From Clostridia bacterium (GTDB taxonomy: Bacteria; Bacillota; Clostridia; Oscillospirales; Acutalibacteraceae), in NCBI GenBank assembly GCA_017380575.1, contig JAFODS010000067.1, positions 36,573 to 100,572 of the forward strand: DNA of 64,000 nucleotides, read 5' to 3'. Below are positions 46,878-54,872 of the stretch, piece by piece (position 1 is the first letter of the stretch; the number at the start of each line of letters is the position of its first letter). Below the pieces are notes generated by a model. It saw only the letters and a list, made by a program, of their open reading frames with translations, was not told the origin of the DNA and did no database searches. The translations under genes were made by a program, and so were the position numbers.

Positions 46878-47837
46878 ATGAAAATAGTTATTTTAGACGG
46901 TTACACGACAAATCCGGGTGATCTTTCCTGGGAAAAGTTTTCTGAATTCGGTGAGGTTACTGCCTATGATTATACTCCCACTGAACTTGTTGTTGAAAGA
47001 TGTAAGGATGCAGAAATAATTATCGACAACAAAGTAGTATTCACAAAAGAAACACTTGACCAGCTTCCAAAACTCAGATATATCGGATTACTCAGCACGG
47101 GATTTAACGTAATCGACATTGAAGCAGCAAAAAATAACGGCATAACCGTTTGTAATGTACCCACCTATTCAACTGCAGCTGTAGCACAGTTAACATTTGC
47201 ACTTATTCTTGAAATGTACAACCAAGTAAGCATTCACAGTGAAGCTGTACATAACGGAGAGTGGACAAACTGCAGGGATTTCTGTTTTCAAAAAACACCC
47301 CTTTTAGAGCTTAACAACAAAACAATCGGTCTTATCGGATACGGTAAAATCGGTTCAGAGGTTGCTAAAATCGCCGATGCTTTTTCAATGAATATTCTCT
47401 GCTATGTACCCAGTAAAAAACCTCAGCCTGATTTTAAAAACTTCCGTTTCGTGTCTTTGGATGAATTAGCTGAAAAATCTGATATAGTTTCTCTTCATTG
47501 CCCTTTAACTCCCGAAACAACAAAAATAATTAACAGTAACTTTATCTCAAAAATGAAGAAGAATGCAATCATCATCAACACATCAAGAGGGCCCTCAATT
47601 GATGAGCGAGCACTTGCAGATGCTTTGAATTCAGACAGAATTGCAGGTGCTGGAGTTGATGTTCTCTCAACTGAACCTCCCAAGGCGGACAATCCCCTTC
47701 TCTCCTGTAAAAACTGTTTTATAACACCTCATATAGCCTGGGCAGGTTACGAAACAAGAGAACGACTTGTAGGTGTAGTTCTTAATAACCTTAAATCATA
47801 TCTTGACGGCAATCCCGTAAATGTTGTTAATAAATAA
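46878..47837 (+). CDS. D-2-hydroxyacid dehydrogenase (glycerate-dehydrogenase-like)
   Basis: NAD(P)-dependent reductase/dehydrogenase of D-2-hydroxyacids, 319 aa. Rossmann loop GYGKIG at 154-159; catalytic Arg237, Glu266 and His285 are all in place (NTSRGP, STEPP, HIAWAG). Closest by pattern to glycerate or hydroxypyruvate dehydrogenases; the substrate is not certain. Single-gene unit with GGAGG ribosome site and its own terminator. Confidence 0.92.
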   Translation: MKIVILDGYTTNPGDLSWEKFSEFGEVTAYDYTPTELVVERCKDAEIIIDNKVVFTKETLDQLPKLRYIGLLSTGFNVIDIEAAKNNGITVCNVPTYSTAAVAQLTFALILEMYNQVSIHSEAVHNGEWTNCRDFCFQKTPLLELNNKTIGLIGYGKIGSEVAKIADAFSMNILCYVPSKKPQPDFKNFRFVSLDELAEKSDIVSLHCPLTPETTKIINSNFISKMKKNAIIINTSRGPSIDERALADALNSDRIAGAGVDVLSTEPPKADNPLLSCKNCFITPHIAWAGYETRERLVGVVLNNLKSYLDGNPVNVVNK

Positions 47838-47841
47838 TACT

Positions 47842-47870
47842 GAGGAGCTGAAACCAGCTCCTCTTTTTTT
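47842..47870 (+). terminator. Intrinsic terminator after the hydroxyacid dehydrogenase
   Basis: Perfect 9-bp stem GAGGAGCTG/CAGCTCCTC with AAAC loop, followed by seven T residues on the plus strand. The end of spoIVA converges just after it. Confidence 0.93.
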
Positions 47871-49353
47871 ACAGTATAATGCAGATTAAACCACTGCAGC
47901 CTTCGTTAATAACTTTTTCAAGCGTTTCCTGAATTTTCATCCGTGCATCACCCGGCATCCTGAAAAGTTTATTATGTAAGCCCTCATTAACAAGCTCATG
48001 CAATGATTTTCCGAAAATGTTTGATTGCCATATCTGAGTCGGATTTTCTTCAAATTCTTTCAGAAGATACATTACAAGATCCTCTGACTGCGATTCACTG
48101 CCTACAAGCGGTGCAACCTCCGTGTTTATTGTTGCTTTCATCATATGAATTGACGGAGCACTTGCCTTAAGTCGCACTCCGTATTTACCGCCCTGACGCA
48201 TAATTTCAGGTTCTTCAAGACTCAATTCATCCATAGTCGGCATAACAATTCCGTAACCTGTAGCCTCAACCTCGTCAAGCGCATCTTTAATTCTGTCATA
48301 AGTCTTTTTTGTTTGCGCAAGCTCAGTTAAAGACGCCATCAAATCTTCCTGTGAATTAACATTCAATCCTGTTTTTTCTGAAAGAATTTTATAAAACATA
48401 TCATTTTCGACAATTGCATAAAGTGTAGCACTTCCGTTAGCAAGAGAAACATCTTTTGTTTCAATCTTGTTGATATATCTGCAACTGTTAAGATTATCTG
48501 CGAAATCAGTAATATCCCTTACCCTTTCGATTTTTTCAGCCTTTGATGAAATCGCATCAAAAATCTCACTTCTGAGCCAGTGCTTGTTTTCAAGTCCTGC
48601 AACCCATCCCGGAATCTCAATACGTACTTCTTTTAAAGGAAACTCAAATAAAACACTTGAAAGGATTTCTTTTATCATATTTTCTTCAAGAGAAAGACAA
48701 TCAGCCGGTATAACAGGCACATTATATTTTGCTGTAAGTTCATGTGAGAGTGACATTGTCTTTTCACTGCGAGGTTCTGTACTGTTCAACAGCACAACAA
48801 AAGGCTTACCTAGCTCTTTCAATTCGTTAACTACGCGTTCTTCTGCTTCGGCATATTCCGCTCTCGGAATCTCACTTATTGTTCCGTCAGTAGTAACAAC
48901 AAGACCAATTGTCGAATGTTCATTAATTACCTTCTGAGTGCCTATCTCTGCTGCCATATTAAAGGGTATCTCTTCATCGAACCAAGGAGTTTTAACCATT
49001 CGAGGTTGATTGTTTTCAATATAACCCAACGAACTTGGCACAATATAACCCACACAGTCAATCATACGTACATTGAAACGAGCATTTGACGGTAAATTCA
49101 CCTCAACAGCTTCTTCCGGAATAAATTTAGGTTCAGTTGTCATGATAGTTCTTCCCGAAGCTGATTGTGGAAGCTCATCTTTAGCTCTTTCACGCTTGGA
49201 ATCCTCACTGATATTCGGAATCACAAGCGTATCCATAAAACGTTTTATAAATGTAGATTTGCCCGACCGTACGGGACCCACTACACCGATGTAAATATCT
49301 CCGCCTGTTCTTGTGCGGATATCCTGATAAATATCTGTTTTTGTTGCAATCAT
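47869..49353 (-). CDS. spoIVA: Stage IV sporulation protein A (spore coat ATPase)
   Basis: Spore morphogenetic ATPase that polymerises around the forespore as the base of the coat, 494 aa. Starts MIATKTDIYQDI as in the family, with Walker A GPVRSGKS at 26-33; the TRAFAC-like GTPase fold has switched to ATP. The C-terminus ends CSGLICIIL. It strongly indicates that this organism makes spores. Single-gene unit preceded by a possible sigma-E promoter and a GGAGG ribosome site. Confidence 0.97.
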   Translation of the reverse strand: MIATKTDIYQDIRTRTGGDIYIGVVGPVRSGKSTFIKRFMDTLVIPNISEDSKRERAKDELPQSASGRTIMTTEPKFIPEEAVEVNLPSNARFNVRMIDCVGYIVPSSLGYIENNQPRMVKTPWFDEEIPFNMAAEIGTQKVINEHSTIGLVVTTDGTISEIPRAEYAEAEERVVNELKELGKPFVVLLNSTEPRSEKTMSLSHELTAKYNVPVIPADCLSLEENMIKEILSSVLFEFPLKEVRIEIPGWVAGLENKHWLRSEIFDAISSKAEKIERVRDITDFADNLNSCRYINKIETKDVSLANGSATLYAIVENDMFYKILSEKTGLNVNSQEDLMASLTELAQTKKTYDRIKDALDEVEATGYGIVMPTMDELSLEEPEIMRQGGKYGVRLKASAPSIHMMKATINTEVAPLVGSESQSEDLVMYLLKEFEENPTQIWQSNIFGKSLHELVNEGLHNKLFRMPGDARMKIQETLEKVINEGCSGLICIIL

Positions 49354-49410
49354 AAAACATTCCTCCTGTTGCGGTGCGATGCAGGCACCACACCTTACAT
49401 CGTTTTGTTA

Positions 49411-49441
49411 ATTGATATGTCATCAGGACGAGATTTATGAC
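49411..49441 (-). promoter_or_regulatory. Possible sigma-E promoter of spoIVA
   Basis: On the minus strand, GTCATAAA (about 49441-49434) and CATATCAAT (49419-49411) resemble the sporulation sigma-E boxes (ATA and CATACAnT, 16-base gap), but the -10 has one extra base. The family of regulons makes this likely; the match itself is only fair. Confidence 0.4.
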
Positions 49442-49445
49442 ACAA

Positions 49446-49473
49446 AAAAACGCAGGGTTTTCCCTGCGTTTTT
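49446..49473 (-). terminator. Intrinsic terminator after the HTH-cupin-ligase gene
   Basis: Perfect 12-bp stem AAAAACGCAGGG/CCCTGCGTTTTT with 4-base loop, ending in T residues on the minus strand, 5 bases past the ligase stop codon. Confidence 0.9.
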
Positions 49474-49478
49474 CAACA

Positions 49479-51755
49479 TTAAAGCTTATTTCTGATAATC
49501 TTTCCGCTTGTTGTTTTCGGAAGTTCATCCTTGAACACAACAATTCGCGGATATTTGTACGGAGCTGTATGCTCTTTAACGTACTTCTGAATTTCCTTCT
49601 TAAGTTCTTCAGTAGGTTCGGTTCCCTTTGTAAGAACGATACTTGCCTTAACAACCTGACCTCTTACCTCATCGGGAGCAGCAGAAACGCCACACTCAAG
49701 AACATAGGGAAGCTCCATAATAACATTTTCAATTTCAAACGGTCCGATACGGTAACCTGAAGACTTGATAACGTCATCAATTCTGCCGACATACCAATAG
49801 AAGCCGTCTTCGTCGCGCCATGCAACGTCACCTGTGTGATAAAGGCCATCATACCAGCATTCTGATGTTTTATCTTCAGAGCCGTAGTAACCCTTGAACA
49901 AACCGCAGGGAATTGTATCACCTGTTCTGATAACAATTTCGCCTTCTTCACCGACAGCAACACTGTTACCTTCAGCATCAACAAGGTCAACATCAAACGA
50001 CGGAACAGGTTTACCCATTGAACCGAGGCGATGGTCTGAACCAAAGAGATTACCGATAACAAGAGTTGTTTCGCTCTGTCCGAAACCTTCCATAACCTTA
50101 AGACCTGTAAGCTTGTTAAGCTGACGGAATACTTCGGGGTTAAGTGCCTCGCCTGCAATTGTTGCATGCTCAACCGAGCTGAGATCATACTTTGTAAGAT
50201 CTTCCTTAATCATCATTCGGTACATTGTCGGCGGTGCACAGAAAGTTGTAATATTATACTTTCTGAACATCGGAAGAATATCCGCCGCATTAAAACGGTC
50301 AAAGTCGTAAACAAATATTCCGCCCTCGCAAAGCCACTGACCGTAAAGCTTACCCCAGAGTGCCTTTGCCCAGCCCGTATCCGAAATTGTAAGATGGAGG
50401 CCGTCAGGATTTACACAATGCCAATAGTTAGCTGTAACAAAATGACCCAACGGATATTTATAGTTGTGTGTTGCAATTTTCGGATAACCTGTTGTACCTG
50501 AAGTGAAGAACATAAGCATTTCATCACTACCGCAAGCAGAATCTTCTGTTCTTTCAAACACATTGTTGAAGAGCTTGTATTCTTCATTGAAATTGTGCCA
50601 ACCTTCGCGAGCTTCGCCAACAATAATCTTGGTCTTAACTGAAGGAGCTTTCTCGGTCGCAAGGTCAACCTGATGTGCTGTATCACCGTCTGAAGTACAT
50701 ACAATTGCACTTACTTCAGCTGCATTGAATCTGTACTCAAGGTCATGCTCCTGAAGAAGATATGTTGCAGGAATTGCAACTGCACCAAGCTTATGAAGAG
50801 CAATAAGTGAGAACCAGAACTGATAATGTCTTTTAAGGATAAGCATTACCTTGTCGCCCTTTTTGATTCCGAGTGACTTGAAGTAGTTAGCTGTCTGTGA
50901 AGAATACTCCATCATTTCACGGAAAGTGAAACGACGTTCATTCTTATTCACATCAACGTGAAGCATAGCTGTTTTGTCCGGACACTTTTTGCCAAGACCG
51001 TCAACTATATCAAAAGCAAAGTTAAACTTTTCTTCATTTTCATATGTGAGTGAAATAAGTGCACCCGACTCATCTTCCTTAGGATGAATAAAGTTATGAT
51101 AAATTCTTTTACCCGTTCCTGTTCTTTTGGGAGATTCGTCATCAAATTTAGTATCACGTTCAGCAATATCACCGGATGTACTCAACGGGATAGCATAGAA
51201 AAATGCCGGTTCCGAGCTTGATGAAATCATACCGTGAGGTGTTGAACTGTCAAAATATACAGTATCACCTGCATTAAGAATTTCAATATGCTTACCAATC
51301 TGGAATTTAATAGAACCGCTGAGAACGATATCAAGCTCCTGACCTTCGTGCGTTGTAAGAGCGATATCTGATGCATCCGGTGCAGGATCACACTTAACAA
51401 ACAACGGTTCACAAATCTTATTTTTGAATGATGCTGCAAGGTTGTAGTATTCCATTCCGTGTGCGGAACTTACCTTCTGACCTTCACCGCGTCTTGTAAC
51501 AGTATATGTTGCAAGCTTCGGGCTCTTACCTTCAATAATATCCGTAACATCAACATTGAAAGCCATTGCACATCTGTAAAGGAAGGCAAAGTTGAGGTCA
51601 ACATTACCACGCTCACATTCAATGTATTCTTCGATGCTTACGCCTGTTTTTTCCGCCATTTCAGCAGGAGTAAATCCGACAATTTCACGAAGCTCCTTAA
51701 TTCTGTTCGCCATTTCGTTGATGCGAAAATCAAGTCCTGTAATTTCTTTAGCCAT
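49479..51755 (-). CDS. HTH-cupin-AMP-dependent acyl-CoA ligase fusion
   Basis: Three-part protein of 758 aa. Residues about 14-76 form an XRE-type helix-turn-helix (EMAEKTGVSIEEYIECERG). Residues about 110-190 form a cupin with THEGQELDIVLSG and PHGM, carrying possible metal histidines 136 and 174. Residues about 240-758 are an AMP-forming acyl-CoA synthetase of the MACS/acetate-type group, with phosphate loop TSGTTGYPK at 418-426 and catalytic Lys752 in TTSGK. The start at ATG 51755 follows an AAGGTGA ribosome site. A T-box leader controls it, so it answers to uncharged tRNA. An acyl-CoA ligase feeding amino acid synthesis is suggested. The regulator part may sense the acid or acyl-CoA; that is inference. 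Confidence 0.88.
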   Translation of the reverse strand: MAKEITGLDFRINEMANRIKELREIVGFTPAEMAEKTGVSIEEYIECERGNVDLNFAFLYRCAMAFNVDVTDIIEGKSPKLATYTVTRRGEGQKVSSAHGMEYYNLAASFKNKICEPLFVKCDPAPDASDIALTTHEGQELDIVLSGSIKFQIGKHIEILNAGDTVYFDSSTPHGMISSSSEPAFFYAIPLSTSGDIAERDTKFDDESPKRTGTGKRIYHNFIHPKEDESGALISLTYENEEKFNFAFDIVDGLGKKCPDKTAMLHVDVNKNERRFTFREMMEYSSQTANYFKSLGIKKGDKVMLILKRHYQFWFSLIALHKLGAVAIPATYLLQEHDLEYRFNAAEVSAIVCTSDGDTAHQVDLATEKAPSVKTKIIVGEAREGWHNFNEEYKLFNNVFERTEDSACGSDEMLMFFTSGTTGYPKIATHNYKYPLGHFVTANYWHCVNPDGLHLTISDTGWAKALWGKLYGQWLCEGGIFVYDFDRFNAADILPMFRKYNITTFCAPPTMYRMMIKEDLTKYDLSSVEHATIAGEALNPEVFRQLNKLTGLKVMEGFGQSETTLVIGNLFGSDHRLGSMGKPVPSFDVDLVDAEGNSVAVGEEGEIVIRTGDTIPCGLFKGYYGSEDKTSECWYDGLYHTGDVAWRDEDGFYWYVGRIDDVIKSSGYRIGPFEIENVIMELPYVLECGVSAAPDEVRGQVVKASIVLTKGTEPTEELKKEIQKYVKEHTAPYKYPRIVVFKDELPKTTSGKIIRNKL

Positions 51756-51780
51756 AAAATCACCTTTCTTCAGGGACATA

Positions 51781-52045
51781 AAAAAACCCGTCCCAAAGAT
51801 TTTCACTTTGAGACGAGCTGTAATAACCCGCGGTACCACTCAAATTGCACTGAAAGTGCCCCTTCAGACTCCGATAAGTCCTATGCTTTTACGCAGCAAT
51901 ACGAGAGGGTTCTACTGACATTATGCTTTCTTCCCTCCGACTCAGAAGCTACAGACTCAAGGTAATTATCTGTCGGTTTACACCAACCACCGACTCTCTG
52001 AAACAAACTACAATGAGCACTCTTCGTCATAGTCTTTACATATTT
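51781..52045 (-). promoter_or_regulatory. T-box riboswitch leader of the acyl-CoA ligase gene
   Basis: About 265-base leader on the minus strand. It contains the T-box sequence AGTGGTACCGCGG (51840-51828), the Stem I signature with AGAGAG and GGTTGGTGTAAACC (about 51995-51970), and a terminator stem GTCTCAAAG/CTTTGGGAC (51814-51790) with a T-run just before the gene. In the specifier loop (about 51956-51949), the triplet before the expected purine reads GTA, a valine codon; I derived this by hand from pairing of GAAG with CTTC and CTCA with TGAG. The class is firm, the codon reading is tentative. Confidence 0.9.
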
Positions 52046-52051
52046 TGAAAA

Positions 52052-52080
52052 ATATTATCATAATATTGCACTTTTGTCAA
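52052..52080 (-). promoter_or_regulatory. Promoter of the T-box/ligase transcript
   Basis: On the minus strand, a perfect TTGACA (52080-52075) and TAATAT (52057-52052) with a 17-base spacer, at the right distance before the T-box leader. Confidence 0.85.
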
Positions 52081-52085
52081 TACCT

Positions 52086-52847
52086 TTAAGCATTTCGAGC
52101 TGCGATTTTTTTCAGGTTTTCAAAGCTGATTTTTGCAGATTCAAACAAATCAATATCACAGCTGTCCTGTTCAATAATTATGTATTCAACACCGCTTTCA
52201 ACGCACGCTCTGTAGCACTCATCAAGATTGAGATTGCCTGTTCCGATTTCAGCAAATTTTCTTTCATTGTTTTCAATCTTATAATCCTTAAAATGGCAAA
52301 CACTCATTCTGCCCTTGACTTTTCTGATATAGTCAGGAGGATAAACGCCGCCCGTCTGGAGCCAATGTGTGTCAAGAATGAAATTGAACAAATCCGGATC
52401 AGTGTCCTCAATCATAATATCAAGCTGAGTTCTGCCATCATAGCGTTCCAATTCAAAATGATGGTTATGGTACGCATATTGCAAGCCTGCTTCTTTGAAT
52501 TTTTTTGCAGCAGGGGTAAAATCAGCAATATACTTTTTCATTCCTTCAACAGAACGATACTCTTCGGGACTCCAACCAAGACCTACAGTTTTACAACCAA
52601 GTGCTTTATGTTCATCAATAAGTGCATCGGTATCATTAAGAATTCTTTCCATCGGTACGTGAGTAAGACAGACTTCCATATTGTATTTCTTGCAGTATTC
52701 AGCTACCTTATAGTTATCCAACTTTCCTATACCGGAAACCTGAACTACCTCAACTCCCATTTCCGAAAGCTTTGAAAGAACATTGTCAAGATCTTCAAAA
52801 GTGTCAATGATGCTGTGAAAATTAAAAAGTGTGATTCCAAGTTTCAT
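52086..52847 (-). CDS. Sugar phosphate isomerase/epimerase family protein (TIM barrel)
   Basis: Xylose isomerase-like TIM-barrel protein, 253 aa. Start at ATG 52847 with GGAGG eight bases upstream. Residues that bind a divalent metal are visible: Glu in CLTHVP region, AYHNHHFEL, LDTHWLQTGG, CHFKDYK and the C-terminal IIIEQDS. The group includes isomerases and epimerases of sugars and inositols; substrate unknown. It follows the ABC-F gene by 17 bases, and the T-box promoter lies directly after its stop codon with no clear terminator between. Confidence 0.88.
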   Translation of the reverse strand: MKLGITLFNFHSIIDTFEDLDNVLSKLSEMGVEVVQVSGIGKLDNYKVAEYCKKYNMEVCLTHVPMERILNDTDALIDEHKALGCKTVGLGWSPEEYRSVEGMKKYIADFTPAAKKFKEAGLQYAYHNHHFELERYDGRTQLDIMIEDTDPDLFNFILDTHWLQTGGVYPPDYIRKVKGRMSVCHFKDYKIENNERKFAEIGTGNLNLDECYRACVESGVEYIIIEQDSCDIDLFESAKISFENLKKIAARNA

Positions 52848-52864
52848 AATAATACCTCCACAAA

Positions 52865-54769
52865 TTAATCTATAATTTTTCCTTGCAATTCTTCCCAAAG
52901 AAGATATTTCTCATCAAGCTCTTCATTTTTTGACTTAAGCTTTTCGGTAAATTCAATAAGCTTTTCGTAATCAGTCTGAACCTCAGTTGAATTGAGCATC
53001 TTTTCGATTTCAGTAATCTCAGCTTCAAGCAGAGAGATCGCTTCTTCAGTTTTGTTCAACTGTGTTTTAAGCTTTCTTTGTTCGGCCGCAAGTTCTTTTT
53101 TGAGTTTATAGTCATTTACCTTATTTTCAGGCTTTTCTTTTACGGTAACAGTTACAGGAGAGCCTGATTTTCTTTCAAGATAGTAATCATAATTCCCAAG
53201 ATGCTCAGTTATACCGTTTTCATTCAACTCAAGAATGCGTGAACTGAGTTTGTTGATAAAATATCGGTCATGAGAAACAATTAACATTGTTCCGCTATAA
53301 TCAAGCAAAGTGTTTTCAAGCTCTTCTCTTGAAAAAGCATCGAGATGGTTTGTAGGCTCGTCCAGAAGCAAAAGATTGAATCCGCCGAGCATCAATTTAA
53401 GTAAAGCAATTCTTGCTCTTTCGCCACCGCTTAACTCACGCATTAATTTAAAGACATCGTCGCCCTTGAACAAAAATGCCGCAAGAGCGTTTCTTATTGC
53501 TGTCTGCATCATCTGCGGATAAGCTGACCATATTTCTTCGATCGCAGTTTTATTAAGATCAAGCTTTGCCTGAACCTGATCGAAATAACCCCTTGAAACA
53601 TTTTCGCCAAAGATAAACTTACCGTCATCCGGCTTATATTCACCCATCAGAGTTTTCAGAAGCGTTGTCTTACCGCAACCGTTATCGCCCAGTAAAAAGA
53701 CTTTTTCTCCTCGGGTAATATGCAGATCGATATTTTTAAATATGCATTTATTACCGAAAGACTTGGTCAAGCCGTTTGCAATTATAACATCGTTTCCGCT
53801 GACATATTTCGGCTCAAAAGAAACACGTATACGTTCAACTTTACTGTCAGGAACAACCAACTGCTCTTTGATTCGTTCAATCTGCTTTAATTTACTCTCC
53901 GCAGTCTTAATATTCTTTTCTCGGTTCCATTGACGTTGCTGTGCAACAATACCTTCAATGCGTTCGATTTCTTTAATGTCGTTTTCATATTTTTCTTCAA
54001 TAGCCTTCTGTTCAGCTTTTTTCTTTTTGATGAAATCAGAATAATTGCCCTTATAGCATCTTACTTTATTTCCTTCAAGTTCAACTGTTTTATCAGTTAT
54101 TTTATCAAGAAAATATCTGTCGTGAGATATAACAAAAACTGCTCCTGAATAATTTTTCAAAAAAGATTCAAGCCACTCAACAGATTTGATGTCAAGATGA
54201 TTAGTAGGCTCATCAAGCAAAAGAAGATTGCTTTTTGAAAGAAGCAGCTTTGCAAGTGCGATTTTAGAACGTTGTCCGCCACTCAGTTTATCGGTAGTCA
54301 TCGAAAAATCCGACTCATCAAACCCAAGCCCTGTCAATGCACTGCGTGCTCGGTTTTTGTAGGTAAGTCCGCCTTCATTCTGAAATCTGAGGGTAAGCTC
54401 ATCCTGCAGCTTAATATTTTCATCAGCATCTCCGATACCGTTAAGAAGCTTATAATTAACACTTTCAAGCTCAGCTTCCATATCAGAAAGATAATCAAAT
54501 ACGCTTAAAATCTCATCAATAAGAGTGCGACCTTTCTCGGAGCAGGTATGCTGTTCCATATAGCCAACTCTTACATCCTTTGACTTGACAACAACGCCCT
54601 CGTCAGGCTCAAGTTCACCCCTGATAAGATTAAACAATGTAGTTTTACCGACACCGTTAGCACCGATAAAACCAACCTTTTCTTTATCATTGATATCAAA
54701 ATTAACTTTAGAAAATAATTCCCGTTCACCGAAGGAAAACGACAAATTCTGAACATTTAATACTGTCAT
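52865..54769 (-). CDS. ABC-F family ATPase
   Basis: Soluble ABC-F protein with two ATP-binding domains, 634 aa. Walker A GANGVGKTT and GDNGCGKTT, signatures LSGGQRSKIALAKLLL and LSGGERARIALLKLML, and Walker B LLLLDEPTNHLD in both halves. A charged linker of about 80 residues joins them, and a C-terminal coiled coil (about 540-634) follows. ABC-F proteins act on the ribosome; some protect it from antibiotics, others act in normal translation (EttA/Uup type). The C-terminal coiled coil is Uup-like. The short leader (under 30 bases) does not look like an antibiotic-inducible attenuator, so a housekeeping role is more likely. Confidence 0.92.
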   Translation of the reverse strand: MTVLNVQNLSFSFGERELFSKVNFDINDKEKVGFIGANGVGKTTLFNLIRGELEPDEGVVVKSKDVRVGYMEQHTCSEKGRTLIDEILSVFDYLSDMEAELESVNYKLLNGIGDADENIKLQDELTLRFQNEGGLTYKNRARSALTGLGFDESDFSMTTDKLSGGQRSKIALAKLLLSKSNLLLLDEPTNHLDIKSVEWLESFLKNYSGAVFVISHDRYFLDKITDKTVELEGNKVRCYKGNYSDFIKKKKAEQKAIEEKYENDIKEIERIEGIVAQQRQWNREKNIKTAESKLKQIERIKEQLVVPDSKVERIRVSFEPKYVSGNDVIIANGLTKSFGNKCIFKNIDLHITRGEKVFLLGDNGCGKTTLLKTLMGEYKPDDGKFIFGENVSRGYFDQVQAKLDLNKTAIEEIWSAYPQMMQTAIRNALAAFLFKGDDVFKLMRELSGGERARIALLKLMLGGFNLLLLDEPTNHLDAFSREELENTLLDYSGTMLIVSHDRYFINKLSSRILELNENGITEHLGNYDYYLERKSGSPVTVTVKEKPENKVNDYKLKKELAAEQRKLKTQLNKTEEAISLLEAEITEIEKMLNSTEVQTDYEKLIEFTEKLKSKNEELDEKYLLWEELQGKIID

Positions 54770-54796
54770 AAAAAACTCCGAAATCTTAATGATTAG

Positions 54797-54825
54797 ATTT
54801 TACAACAAACTAATCAATAAAACAA
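54797..54825 (-). promoter_or_regulatory. Promoter of the ABC-F gene
   Basis: On the minus strand, TTGTTT (54825-54820) and TAAAAT (54802-54797) with a 17-base spacer, about 28 bases before the start codon. Confidence 0.6.
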
Positions 54826-54836
54826 GTATAAATTTA

Positions 54837-54863
54837 AAAGCTCTCCGCTTAGCAGAGAGCTTT
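54837..54863 (-). terminator. Intrinsic terminator after the LCP gene
   Basis: 9-bp stem AAAGCTCTC/GAGAGCTTT with a 9-base loop, between the LCP stop codon and the ABC-F promoter. Confidence 0.8.
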
Positions 54864-54872
54864 ATTGCCTGA

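Noticed and set aside
51160-52085. Small reading frames on the plus strand over the T-box leader
   Set aside because: They oppose a well-supported structured leader and have no ribosome sites.
52865-54769. Calling the ABC-F gene an antibiotic-resistance factor
   Set aside because: No long attenuator leader, and the C-terminal coiled coil fits Uup-type housekeeping members better.
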